DNA of 64,000 nt from JABFRG01 sp038210445 (GTDB lineage Bacteria > Myxococcota_A > Polyangia > Polyangiales > Polyangiaceae): NCBI GenBank assembly GCA_038210445.1, contig JBBQWQ010000002.1, positions 62,001-126,000 of the forward strand, read 5' to 3'. Positions 28,111 through 37,346 of the stretch are shown here, one piece after another; position 1 is the stretch's first letter, and each line of letters begins with the position of its first letter. A program made the translations under genes and the position numbers. The notes under the pieces are model-generated. The model was given only the letters and a program-made list of their open reading frames with translations. It did not search any database and had not been told where the DNA came from.

Positions 28111-29506
28111 CGAAGAGGTTGCGCAGCCCGGCGACCAGGTGCGCTGCCACTCGAGGCTCCGGCATGCCCGCTCGGCGCGTGGCTTCGGTGGCCTTTGCAA
28201 CGGCGCTTCGTTCGAGCGCAGCGAGCGCGCGCTCCTTTACCGCCGCAACGGCTTGCCGCTCGGGCGGCGTGAGGCGCGCGTGCAGCCATGTGTCGAGATC
28301 GCGCGACCAGGATGCGTGCAAGAGCTCGTCTTGGGCGATCCCTTCGAGGTCTCGCCGGAGCGCGGGATCGGCGGCGAAGCGCGCCTGGTGCATCGTGACC
28401 AACGCGGCGTAGCCCTCGTTTACGCAGCCCTCGCGGGCGTTGTGGAGCGCCATCGCGAGGAGCGACGAATAGGGCTGCTCGCTCGCCACTGGCGCAGGCA
28501 CCTCGGCTCCGTGCGCCCGGGCGTGGGCGCTCATCAGCGCCGCGTGCCGCGCCTCGTCGGCGGCTGCCTCCCGGGCGCGGGCCACCAGCGAAGCGGGCGC
28601 TCCCTCCGCTGCGAGCGCCGTCGCGAGCTCACGAAACGCCACCACCGAAGCGGCTTCTGCCTGGGCCAGCCGCGCGAGCAACGCTGCGAAGGAGTCGTCG
28701 TTGCCGGCGACACCGAGCCCCGAGAGCGGCATGCGGCCCGGCGTTGCACACGCATCGTGGGTGGGCGTGCGTGCGAGCTCCCGAGGCGCGCCCGAGTCGA
28801 TGCGACCATCGGCATGCACCCGGTGGGTGACGACCATGCGGGCCATCTGGGACGGCGCGCCCTTGACGCTCACGCACGTGGTGTATTCTGCACGAAGATC
28901 GTGCCAGTCTTCGCCCGCCCCTCCGTTGGGGCCGTCGCCGGTGCAGGTGGCGCCGATGCGGTGAAGCGATGCCCAAGCCTGCGCCTCGTCGGCGGTGACG
29001 ATGCGCGCCAGGTGCTCACGAAGGCCATCGAGCGTGGTCACCAGGACCTGCTTGCCGCCGCGCCGGACCACCGCGAAGCCGTACGCGCTGGGGGAGTAGC
29101 TGTCTTGGAACATCTCGTCGACGTAGACCCACCCTTGGCCGCCGGCGGTGAAGGTCTGGGCCACTGCATCGCGCTCCGCTTCGCATGCGTCGCTCTTGCA
29201 GGGCGCGCCGCCCATGTACCGGAGCACCGGACGGGTGCCGGGCGCCAAGGGCGGGCCTCCCGGGTAGCTGGCGGGCATGGCGTAGAGCGCGACGCTCTCC
29301 ACCGCCGGTGACCAGCGGAGCCGTGCGTACAGCTTGCGCATGTTCCCGGCGTCGGCGCACGAGACGGGGGTCGCGCCCGACGTGGGCTCTGGGAGCGGAC
29401 CGGCGTAGGGCGGACCGCCGGCGGTTTGAACCGGCGGGGGATCGGCCGCGCAGGCGGAAAGAGCGGTGAGGAGGATGCCGGCGAGGGCTTCGGGCAGCGA
29501 ACGCAT
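28097..29506 (-). CDS. Lipoprotein with C-terminal ferritin-like di-iron domain
   Basis: A 469-residue lipoprotein (lipobox TALSAC, Cys about 19). The first 260 residues are an unknown envelope domain with six or more cysteines (GGAPCKSDACEAERDA, RIGATCTGDG, HDACATPG). The last 190 residues look like a ferritin-like four-helix bundle: EAASVVAFRELATALAAEG, AADEARHAALMSAHARAHG, REGCVNEGYAALVTMHQ and IAQDELLHASWSRDLDTWL give the Glu and ExxH ligands. A secreted, membrane-anchored di-iron protein is uncommon. Its substrate is unknown. The membrane protein gene 45 nt upstream may share its transcript. Confidence 0.8.
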   Translation of the reverse strand: MRSLPEALAGILLTALSACAADPPPVQTAGGPPYAGPLPEPTSGATPVSCADAGNMRKLYARLRWSPAVESVALYAMPASYPGGPPLAPGTRPVLRYMGGAPCKSDACEAERDAVAQTFTAGGQGWVYVDEMFQDSYSPSAYGFAVVRRGGKQVLVTTLDGLREHLARIVTADEAQAWASLHRIGATCTGDGPNGGAGEDWHDLRAEYTTCVSVKGAPSQMARMVVTHRVHADGRIDSGAPRELARTPTHDACATPGRMPLSGLGVAGNDDSFAALLARLAQAEAASVVAFRELATALAAEGAPASLVARAREAAADEARHAALMSAHARAHGAEVPAPVASEQPYSSLLAMALHNAREGCVNEGYAALVTMHQARFAADPALRRDLEGIAQDELLHASWSRDLDTWLHARLTPPERQAVAAVKERALAALERSAVAKATEATRRAGMPEPRVAAHLVAGLRNLFATPS

Positions 29507-29551
29507 CGGGCGATGCTACCCGAAAGCCGCGGCGCGGCCGCGATCGCAACG

Positions 29552-30583
29552 CTAGGGCGCGGGGGCGGGCTCGCTCACGCGGGTTTCCACTTCCACCGGC
29601 GCGACCTTGCGGAACCGCAAGAGGAACAGCGCCATGAAGCCCACCGCCACCGCGAACCACAGGGTGGCGAAGCGAACGAGGATCATCGCTGCGGTGCTGG
29701 TGTTCTCGTCGACCTTGCCGAGCTCGGTGAGCTGCTTGAGCAGCGCGCCTTCGGTGATGCCGAGCCCCCCCGGCACCGGGATGATGGCGCCGGCCAAGGT
29801 GCTGGTGGCGTAGAAGAAGAGGCAGGGAGCCACGGGCGTGGACTGGCCGAAACCTTGAAGGATGACCCACAGGGCCAGGCACTCGAGAAGCCAGGCCACC
29901 ACCGACAGCAACGTGGGCAAAACCAGGTTGCGCGGCTCCACCATGACCGCCAGGCTCTCGTAGGAAATGCGGAGCTTGGGGGCGATCTTCTCGCCCTTGG
30001 GGAGCTTCTCGATGATGCCGATGATGCCGAGCGAGAGGCGGCGCGACGCGATGACGACGAGCAGCGAGAGCACGAGGCCGGTGCCGATGGCCGCCCACAA
30101 GAGGCCACCCTGGAAGCCGAAGGACCCGATGGTGATGAGCACCACGATGCCGAGAACGTCGGTCACGCGCTCGGCGATGACGATGGGGGCGGTCTTCACC
30201 ACGGGGACGCCGAAACGCTCGTGGAGCACCGCCGACTTGAACACCTCGCCCACCTTGCCGGGGGTGACGGTGAGGACGAAACCCGAGAGGTAGATGAGAA
30301 AGCTATCCCACTTTGGCACGCCCCTGATGCCCAGCCGCGCCAGGTAGAACTCCCACTTCAAGAACCGGAGCAGATAGTTGCCAAAGGCAAGGGCGCACGC
30401 GGCGGCGAAGGCCCATGCGTGAAATGTGGCCATCGCTGCGCCCACCTTGTCGACGCCACGGTAGATGGCGAACGCGCCGTAGAGGGCGACCCCTACCACC
30501 ATGACGCCCAGGACCTTGCGCAGGTTCTTGGGCTTGGCGGGGGAGGCCGGGGGCGACGGCGCCATGGCAGATGCGTCGCTCAT
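29552..30583 (-). CDS. Flippase-like membrane protein (LPG synthase TM / UPF0104 family)
   Basis: A 343-residue polytopic inner-membrane protein with 8 or more helices. Conserved features of this family are seen: NYLLRFLKWEFYLARLGI, SGFVLTVTPGKVGEVFKSAV and AGAIIPVPGGLGITEGALLK. The family includes the flippase half of MprF and unknown transporters; no synthase domain is attached here. The start is ATG at 30583, in an ATGA overlap with the small gene upstream. Confidence 0.88.
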   Translation of the reverse strand: MSDASAMAPSPPASPAKPKNLRKVLGVMVVGVALYGAFAIYRGVDKVGAAMATFHAWAFAAACALAFGNYLLRFLKWEFYLARLGIRGVPKWDSFLIYLSGFVLTVTPGKVGEVFKSAVLHERFGVPVVKTAPIVIAERVTDVLGIVVLITIGSFGFQGGLLWAAIGTGLVLSLLVVIASRRLSLGIIGIIEKLPKGEKIAPKLRISYESLAVMVEPRNLVLPTLLSVVAWLLECLALWVILQGFGQSTPVAPCLFFYATSTLAGAIIPVPGGLGITEGALLKQLTELGKVDENTSTAAMILVRFATLWFAVAVGFMALFLLRFRKVAPVEVETRVSEPAPAP

Positions 30584-30831
30584 GTGCGGTTCTTTCGGTA
30601 CAGGCGGAACGCGACCGCGGCCGCGGCGGCGACCACCGCGACAAGCACGAGCACGAAGAAGACCGGAGGAGCCTCCCACTTGCCGCGGCGCAGGGCGCCG
30701 TCCGGGCGATGAACAATCTCCTGGATCGTCGGTGCGGCGCTCGGCATCGGGGCAGAGGCCGTCGCCGGGGCTGACGGCCGCTCCGGGGCGGGAGGAGGCG
30801 CGGAGGCGGGAGGGGCCGATGGTAGCTGCAC
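30580..30831 (-). CDS. Small single-pass membrane protein, unknown
   Basis: An 83-residue protein starting at a GTG preceded by AGGAAAGG. The first 45 residues are Ala/Pro/Ser-rich; one transmembrane helix (PPVFFVLVLVAVVAAAAAVA) and a basic tail RLYRKNRT follow. Its stop overlaps the flippase-like gene start, so the two are coupled. No family recognised. The longer open frame upstream is not protein-like. Confidence 0.6.
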   Translation of the reverse strand: MQLPSAPPASAPPPAPERPSAPATASAPMPSAAPTIQEIVHRPDGALRRGKWEAPPVFFVLVLVAVVAAAAAVAFRLYRKNRT

Positions 30832-30914
30832 GACACCTTTCCTAGCATCGCTCGCGCGCTCTCTACCCCCAAAAAAACATGGACAGCGTCGGGGACTGGT
30901 GAAACAAACACGTC

Positions 30915-31916
<1,002 letters not shown>

Positions 31917-31978
31917 GGCGGAGGAAACGTGCAAATTCCCTGGAATTGACGGGGCATTTGTAGCAGCATCAAGGGTCG

Positions 31979-33436
31979 ATGGCAGAGAGGCAGCCCAAGG
32001 TCCGTGAGGCGGAGGAGCTGCGCGATTCTTCGCGCGACGTGAACAAGCGAGCGACCGCGGCGCCCAAGGGCGAGGCCGAGCCCAAGGTCTCGAGCGCCGA
32101 AGAGGCTTCCGAGCCCACGCTCCCGTCGATACCGCCCATGCCGGCCGCCGGCCCCTGGCGCAGCTACAAGGAGCTGGTGGCGCAGCTCGCCGCGCGCGTG
32201 GTGGAGGCCCAGCGGCCCATCCGCGTGCTGCAGGCGGTGCGCTGGGAGAACGCGGTGGAAGAGCAGTTTCACAAGGCCAAGGGCCGCGAGATGCCCAAGA
32301 TCGACGCCGCCACCTACGCCGGCGTGGAGCTGGGCTTCGACCCCAAGGCCAAGGCCGAGGAGTTTGAGGAGCTGGCCCGCGACGTGCGCCGCGATCTGGG
32401 CGAGACCGACGCCATCGGCGACATCCTCGAGAAGACCGCCCTCGAGTACCGCGACGTGGTGCGCATGCTCGAAGCGCGCGGCACGCCGCTCTTCTACGGC
32501 TACTCACGCAAGCTCTACGGGTCTCCCAAGGACAAGTTCCCCGACGGCAAGCACACGGTGCGCGATCTGGGGCACCTGCTCTACGAGGTTCTCACCCACG
32601 TCGACGAGAAGACGCTGGGCCCCACCTTGCCCCGCGACATCCCTTCGCACGTGGCCGCCGAGGAGCTCAACACCCGCTTCGCCACGTATTTCCACGACGA
32701 CGCGGTGCGCGTGCAGGTGGACGACGACATCTTGAGCGACGCTGCCGGCGGCAGCGACTACGTGAAGGTGCGCACCGGCGCCAAGTTCTCGCCGCGCGAC
32801 ATCGACATCCTCGAGGTGCACGAGGGATGGGTGCATGTTGCAACCTCTCTCAACGGCCAGCAGCAGGGCGTGGCCAAGTGGTTGGCCAAGGGCCCGCCGC
32901 GCACCACCACCGTGCAAGAGGGCCTCGCCGCGCTCCTCGAGATGTTCACCTTTCGCACGTATCCGAAGCGCGCGCGCCGGCTCAACGACCGCATCCTCGC
33001 CGTCGACAAGGCGGAAGACGGCGCCAGCTTCATCGACGTCTTCGAGTGGTATCGCACCGAGGGCTACGAGGAAGACGAGTGCTTCGCCAACACCCGCCGG
33101 GTCTTCCGCGGCGGCGTGGTGGAAGGGGGCGCCCCGTTCACCAAGGACGCCTGCTACTGCAAGGGCATCGTCCTCAACTACGCGTTCATCCAGAGCGCCA
33201 TCCAGCACAAGCAAGCGGAGCTCATCCCCTGGCTCTTCGTCGGCAAGGTCGCCCACGAGGACGTGCCCATCCTTGCGCGGCGCGCCAACGAAGGCGTGGT
33301 GAAGGCGCCCCGCTACCTGCCGCCCATGTTCCGCGACCTCAACGGCCTCGCCATCTGGATGGCCTACTCCACCTTCTTCTCGCGCCTCGCCGCCGAAGCG
33401 ACTACCGACTACTACGCCAAGCTCTTCGCGCGGTAA
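31979..33436 (+). CDS. DUF1704 (QEGLA-motif) zinc metallopeptidase-like protein
   Basis: A 485-residue cytoplasmic protein. After a charged low-complexity N-terminus (about 1-55), residues 65-480 form the DUF1704 domain (TIGR02421, flavohemoglobin expression-modulating QEGLA motif). The zinc-site motif is EVHEGWVHVAT (HExxxH), and TVQEGLAALLEMFTF supplies the QEGLA Glu. The same fold in animals is MATCAP, a tubulin carboxypeptidase with an HExxxH motif, so a peptidase role is likely; the bacterial substrate is unknown. YCKGIVLNYAFIQSAI near the end is also typical. Confidence 0.88.
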   Translation: MAERQPKVREAEELRDSSRDVNKRATAAPKGEAEPKVSSAEEASEPTLPSIPPMPAAGPWRSYKELVAQLAARVVEAQRPIRVLQAVRWENAVEEQFHKAKGREMPKIDAATYAGVELGFDPKAKAEEFEELARDVRRDLGETDAIGDILEKTALEYRDVVRMLEARGTPLFYGYSRKLYGSPKDKFPDGKHTVRDLGHLLYEVLTHVDEKTLGPTLPRDIPSHVAAEELNTRFATYFHDDAVRVQVDDDILSDAAGGSDYVKVRTGAKFSPRDIDILEVHEGWVHVATSLNGQQQGVAKWLAKGPPRTTTVQEGLAALLEMFTFRTYPKRARRLNDRILAVDKAEDGASFIDVFEWYRTEGYEEDECFANTRRVFRGGVVEGGAPFTKDACYCKGIVLNYAFIQSAIQHKQAELIPWLFVGKVAHEDVPILARRANEGVVKAPRYLPPMFRDLNGLAIWMAYSTFFSRLAAEATTDYYAKLFAR

Positions 33437-33593
33437 CGGGCGTTTTGGCCGCCAGTGGCGGCTCTGACTGCATCAAGACTTGTGAAGACGGCTTCTCCCA
33501 AGGCGGGCCCGGAACGTGGGGGACTCGTGCGCAAGCAAGGCAGTAAAGTGAGGGCGCGTGCAGGTGCTGAGCGCGTTGCGAGTACTCTTCCGC

Positions 33594-33982
33594 GTCCCAT
33601 GCTACCGCCCACGGAAGACTCGGAGTGGGCGAGGTCAAGGCCGAGCGGCCAGTGAATGCAATACTCGTTGCCGCTCGAGCTATGGCGTACGAACAGCGCC
33701 CGCACGAGGAACTTCGTGAGGTTCTCTTCTTGTGGACCGCTCGAATCTCGACGCCGAGCGTGGCGTCTGCAAGTGCTCGAGGAGAGACCGGCCTGCCTGT
33801 AAACTCGTAGTAGCCGCTGCGCGATTCACCAAGAACCATGCACAGTGCACGAATAGAATAGGCCGCCTTCGTCGACTCGATGAAGGCGAGTTTCACTCGC
33901 TCTCCTTCGCGAAGAAAGTGGCCGCAGCTTTTGGAATTTCGCGCTCCATGTGTTCAGCCGGACCAAGCCATGTTGCTAGACC
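33594..33982 (-). mobile_element. Decayed IS3-family insertion sequence remnant
   Basis: On the minus strand I see three pieces of an IS3 transposase. The OrfA end (about 33982-33893) reads EREIPKAAATFFAKESE. Its stop overlaps a GTG that opens the OrfB N-terminus (33896 to about 33720): MKLAFIESTKAAYSIRALCM and VLGESRSGYYEFTGRP. In another frame, about 33687-33594, HSSSGNEYCIHWPLGLDLA with ESSVGGSMGR matches the OrfB HSDRGSQY...PSVG block. The middle of OrfB, including most of the catalytic DDE region, is deleted. No terminal repeats found. The rest of 33437-34223 shows no intact gene. Confidence 0.7.
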
Positions 33983-34223
33983 ACTCTCGCCAAACGTTGC
34001 CCCAGATAGACGCACTTCGTCTATGGATAGGACGATGAGTTTGGAGATGGACACGCTGGACGTGCGCGGCTGGCTGCGCGGCTTGTGTTTGATAGCCATC
34101 GTTCGTTCGAGCGACGGCCGTTTGGCCGACGCCCGAGTCGGGCACCACTTGGATGTGGCGCTGGGCGGCAAGCAACAGCCATTCATGCATGCACTCGCTT
34201 CTTAAACCGGTATCGAGGAAGGC

Positions 34224-34700
34224 GTGCTTCAGGGGGCCGTCGACGAACTCTTGGCTGCCGACGGGGAGTACGTGCTCCCCGACAATCTGAACCTGCAGCT
34301 GGGCCTGCTCGCTGGCCAGCCGATACCGGTGTTCGGGTTCGTTCAAGAGGCGGGAGTCGATCGGGTAGCGCTGCTGTACCCGCTTACGGAGGCGGCGTTC
34401 GCGCTCACCCACGCCGCAATCCGAGTGCGGATGCAGGCGCCTGCGGGCACACGGTCCACGTCGATCGAGGAGTTCGGCGGTGCTCTGGGACGGTTTCTCG
34501 GCGGGGTTTGGGGTGATGACGAGATTGGACGGGCGTTCGCAGTCGCTACCATCGCACGCGCGGCCGGCGACGTTCCTTTCTTCAACGGGGACACGGCATG
34601 GCGGGCGAGCGATCCTGAGCTAGCTGGTCGCATTGATGCGGCCCTGGGTGAGCTGAGGGCCACGACGATGTTCGCCGTGGCCGGTCGACGGGCCAAGTAG
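34224..34700 (+). CDS. Hypothetical protein, unknown family
   Basis: A 158-residue soluble alpha/beta protein starting at GTG with GAGGAAGG directly upstream. Segments include DNLNLQLGLLAGQPIPVFGF, VALLYPLTEAAFALTHAAI and GRIDAALGELRATTMFAVAG. It has no signal peptide or membrane helix. It lies in the accessory patch after the IS3 remnant, so it may be horizontally acquired or part of a larger lost gene. No function suggested. Confidence 0.55.
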   Translation: MLQGAVDELLAADGEYVLPDNLNLQLGLLAGQPIPVFGFVQEAGVDRVALLYPLTEAAFALTHAAIRVRMQAPAGTRSTSIEEFGGALGRFLGGVWGDDEIGRAFAVATIARAAGDVPFFNGDTAWRASDPELAGRIDAALGELRATTMFAVAGRRAK

Positions 34701-34756
34701 AGTCATGCGCACCGCGGCCGTGGTCGCGCTCGCTCCAAGCAACATTCGAGGCAGCA

Positions 34757-35269
34757 ATGATAGAACAGAGTCTATTTCGGTGCGTACCGCTACTCGCGCT
34801 CGGGATCGCGTGCAGTTCCACTACGCCATCCTCCACCAGCTCCTCATCCGGAAGCACCGCGGGCGGCGACGCGGGACCCACCGGGTGCCCGGTGCTGCTC
34901 AGCGGCTGCTTCGCCTACGCGTGCACGTGCAAGAGCGGTGGCTCCCATCCCCAGGTGGCGGGCGCCGCGCCCAGCGGGGCTTGCACGAGCGCGGCGGAGG
35001 CGTGTGAGCGGACGTGTTCCGCCGAGCAGGGCGTCGCGACCGTCGCCTGCTAAACCGCGCCCGCGCTTCAGGATGCGGGGCCCGACGTTGCTCCACGACA
35101 GCAGTGCATGGCTGGGCTTTGCAACTACTTCGCGGAAGCCGTGTGCAAGGACAACGCCACGCTACGGCTCGACAGCGAGTGCCCAGACACCGGCGTTTGG
35201 CCCACGATTGCGGAGGCCGCAGAGGCGAAGTGCGCCGACCGCGGCGGTGTCATGAGCTTCACGCCTTGA
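34757..35269 (+). pseudogene. Cys-rich lipoprotein broken by an in-frame stop, copy 1
   Basis: The first 98 codons encode a lipoprotein (lipobox LALGIAC) with a Ser/Thr linker and Cys pairs (TGCPVLLSGCFAYACTCKSG). A TAA at 35051-35053 interrupts it. Reading continues in the same frame for 71 more codons, with QCMAGLCNYFAEAVCKDNA and then TIAEAAEAKCADRGG. These match the C-terminal part of the neighbouring intact gene (PCLAGDVCSERDFASC, TYAQAEAAACASHGG). So one nonsense mutation has probably inactivated a full-length copy; a short functional product or sequencing error cannot be excluded. Confidence 0.7.
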
Positions 35270-35285
35270 TAGACTGGAGTTTCTC

Positions 35286-35831
35286 ATGAGCCTGCCCATG
35301 TTCTCCGCGTTCTCGTCTGTCTTCGTGGCTGCGGGCGCGCTTGTGGCATGCAGCAGCGGCTCACCGTCATCGGGCGTAGCCAGCAGCCCAGACGCAGGCG
35401 ATGCGGCCGTGAACAGCAACCCGCTGGGGTGTGCGATCGGTTCCAGCGACGGGTGTCCGGTGTACTACTGCGGTTGTCAGCGCGGTCCGGCGAGCGAAAA
35501 GGTGCCCTCGAATCAAGCCGTCGGGTGCGGGGCGCCGGAGGCGGTGTGCGCGAACTTTTGCGAACATCAGTTTCCGGCATCCCCTGCCGCAGAGTTCCGC
35601 TGTGGCAAGGACTCGCGTCCGCCGCCACCCGTCGATGCGGGGCTGCCCCGTGCCAGCGCCGGTGGGCCCTGCTTGGCCGGTGATGTCTGCAGCGAGCGCG
35701 ACTTCGCGAGCTGTGCCGACCTCACCGTGCAACTTATGCGGAGCGCCTGCCCAGCCTCGGGTGTGTGCCCCACGTACGCGCAAGCCGAAGCCGCCGCCTG
35801 CGCTTCGCATGGCGGCCCGCAGCGCATCTGA
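35286..35831 (+). CDS. Cys-rich lipoprotein, copy 2
   Basis: A 181-residue lipoprotein (lipobox GALVAC, about residue 22). A Ser/Pro/Asp-Ala-Gly linker leads to a domain with about 13 cysteines (SDGCPVYYCGCQRGP, AVCANFCEHQFP, ACPASGVCPTYAQ). It is the tandem paralogue of the broken gene upstream. Disulfide-rich lipoproteins of this kind are common in myxobacteria and mostly uncharacterised. It converges on the enoyl-CoA hydratase gene. Confidence 0.8.
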   Translation: MSLPMFSAFSSVFVAAGALVACSSGSPSSGVASSPDAGDAAVNSNPLGCAIGSSDGCPVYYCGCQRGPASEKVPSNQAVGCGAPEAVCANFCEHQFPASPAAEFRCGKDSRPPPPVDAGLPRASAGGPCLAGDVCSERDFASCADLTVQLMRSACPASGVCPTYAQAEAAACASHGGPQRI

Positions 35832-35843
35832 CAGCTACGGCGG

Positions 35844-36638
35844 CTAGCGACCCCGAAATACCGGTTTGCGCTTTTGGCCGTATGCAGCGAGGCCTTCTTT
35901 GGCGTCGTCGGAGGCGAAGAGCGAAGCTTGCAGCTCACGCTCGAGGGCGAGGCCTTGCTCCATCGACATCTCGAGGCCGCTCTGGACCGCGCGCTTGATC
36001 TTGCCGGCCACCAGCGGTGCGCCCGCGGGGGCGGTGAAGCGGTGCGCGTACTCCACCACCTTGCGAAGGAAGTCGGCGGCGGACTCGGCGGGCCACACCT
36101 TGTTCACGAGGCCCATCGCCAGCGCTTCGTCGGCGCTGAGCTTGGTGCCCTCGATCATGAGCTCCATGGCGCGACCTTTCCCCAGGAGCCGCGCGAGTCG
36201 CTGGGTGCCGCCGGTGCCGGGGAGCACGCCGAGCGCCGCTTCGGGAAGACCGATCTTCGAATCGCCGGCGCGGGCGATGCGCAGATCGCAGGCGAGGGCG
36301 ATCTCCAGGCCGCCGCCCACCGCATGGCCGTTCATGGCCGCAATGCAGAGCTTCGGCGTGTGCTCGAGCCGCAGCAGCGTCTCGTTGGCGTGGAGGCAGA
36401 AGTAGTATTTGAAGACCGGATCGGCCTCGCGCAGCATGTTGATGTTGGCGCCGGCGGAGAAGAACGCCTCGCCGTGGCCGGTGAGCACGATCACCTGCAC
36501 GTCGTTGTCGAAGCGCGCCTCGAGGATGTAGGCGTCGAGCTCCTTGAGCATCTCGTAGGTGTATGCGTTCGCCGGCGGATCGTGGAACCGGACGATGGCG
36601 ACGCCTTTTTCGGTCGAGTAGTCGACGAGTGCACCCAT
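35844..36638 (-). CDS. Enoyl-CoA hydratase/isomerase family protein
   Basis: A 264-residue crotonase-fold enzyme. The oxyanion-hole segments are FFSAGANINMLREADPVF and MNGHAVGGGLEIALACDLRI, with IGLPEAALGVLPGTGGTQRLA carrying the usual catalytic-Glu region. It probably hydrates 2-enoyl-CoA in fatty-acid breakdown, though isomerase or other crotonase activity is possible. The ATG at 36638 has GAGG 8 nt upstream. It stands alone between an accessory lipoprotein and a divergent lipoprotein gene. Confidence 0.88.
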   Translation of the reverse strand: MGALVDYSTEKGVAIVRFHDPPANAYTYEMLKELDAYILEARFDNDVQVIVLTGHGEAFFSAGANINMLREADPVFKYYFCLHANETLLRLEHTPKLCIAAMNGHAVGGGLEIALACDLRIARAGDSKIGLPEAALGVLPGTGGTQRLARLLGKGRAMELMIEGTKLSADEALAMGLVNKVWPAESAADFLRKVVEYAHRFTAPAGAPLVAGKIKRAVQSGLEMSMEQGLALERELQASLFASDDAKEGLAAYGQKRKPVFRGR

Positions 36639-36730
36639 GACGAACAACCTCGGCCGCGGGCGAATTGGGGAAGGGGACAGACCCGCGGAGCTGCGCATTG
36701 TGTCCCCCATGGCCCCAGGTTTCAACAAGG

Positions 36731-36761
36731 TTGACCCCGCCGGCAGGGCCTCGGGTATAGT
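36731..36761 (+). promoter_or_regulatory. Probable sigma70 promoter
   Basis: TTGACC at 36731-36736 and TATAGT at 36756-36761 are 19 nt apart, a little long. It lies about 80 nt before the lipoprotein gene at 36840. Confidence 0.45.
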
Positions 36762-36839
36762 GCTCGAGGTCCGCGTCGGCCCCGGTTCCGGGATTCCGAA
36801 GCCCGGGTAGAAACCCGGGGAATACCAACGTCCTGCCAG

Positions 36840-37346
36840 ATGTCCCCCCTCATGATGCAGCAACTGTCTTTGGCACGCTGTGCCTCCGTCCTCGGTGTCC
36901 TCGGCGCGCTCTCGTCGGTGGGTTGTTCGAAGGCGTACATTCCCAACACCGACGTCGAGGACACGAGCGAGAACCGCAAAGTCGTCCTCTTCTGCGAAGG
37001 CTATCGCCGCGCGGTGGAAGAGAAGGACGTCGGGCAGCTCCTGAAGCTCGCCAGCGATCGCTACTACGAGGACGGCGGCAACACCAACGTCGAGGACGAC
37101 ATCGACTACGGCGGTCTTAAGGACTACCTCACGAGCTCGTTCTTGAAGACCAAGACGGTGCGCTACGAGATCCGCTACCGCAAGGTCACCTTCACCGAGA
37201 AGAAGGAGATCTACATCGACTACACGTACGCGGCGAGCTACCGCCTCCCCGGCGTGAAGAACGACGAGTGGCGCCACGCGGTGGCCGACAATCGCCTGGT
37301 CCTCGTTCCGGTAGACGACACCTACAAGATCGTATCGGGCATGTGA
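36840..37346 (+). CDS. Lipoprotein with NTF2-like domain
   Basis: A 168-residue lipoprotein (lipobox SSVGC, about residue 29; starts at residues 5 or 6 are also possible). The mature part looks like an NTF2/SnoaL-type cone fold: helix CEGYRRAVEEKDVGQLLKLA, then strands RYEIRYRKVTFTEKKEIYI, DYTYAASYRL and RLVLVPVDDTYKIVSGM. No catalytic residues are evident. It overlaps the metallophosphoesterase start. Confidence 0.75.
   Translation: MSPLMMQQLSLARCASVLGVLGALSSVGCSKAYIPNTDVEDTSENRKVVLFCEGYRRAVEEKDVGQLLKLASDRYYEDGGNTNVEDDIDYGGLKDYLTSSFLKTKTVRYEIRYRKVTFTEKKEIYIDYTYAASYRLPGVKNDEWRHAVADNRLVLVPVDDTYKIVSGM

Noticed and set aside
33437..33475. GCCGCC/GGCGGC hairpin after the DUF1704 gene as a terminator
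   Set aside because: The stem is only 6 bp and no T-run follows on either strand in the right place.
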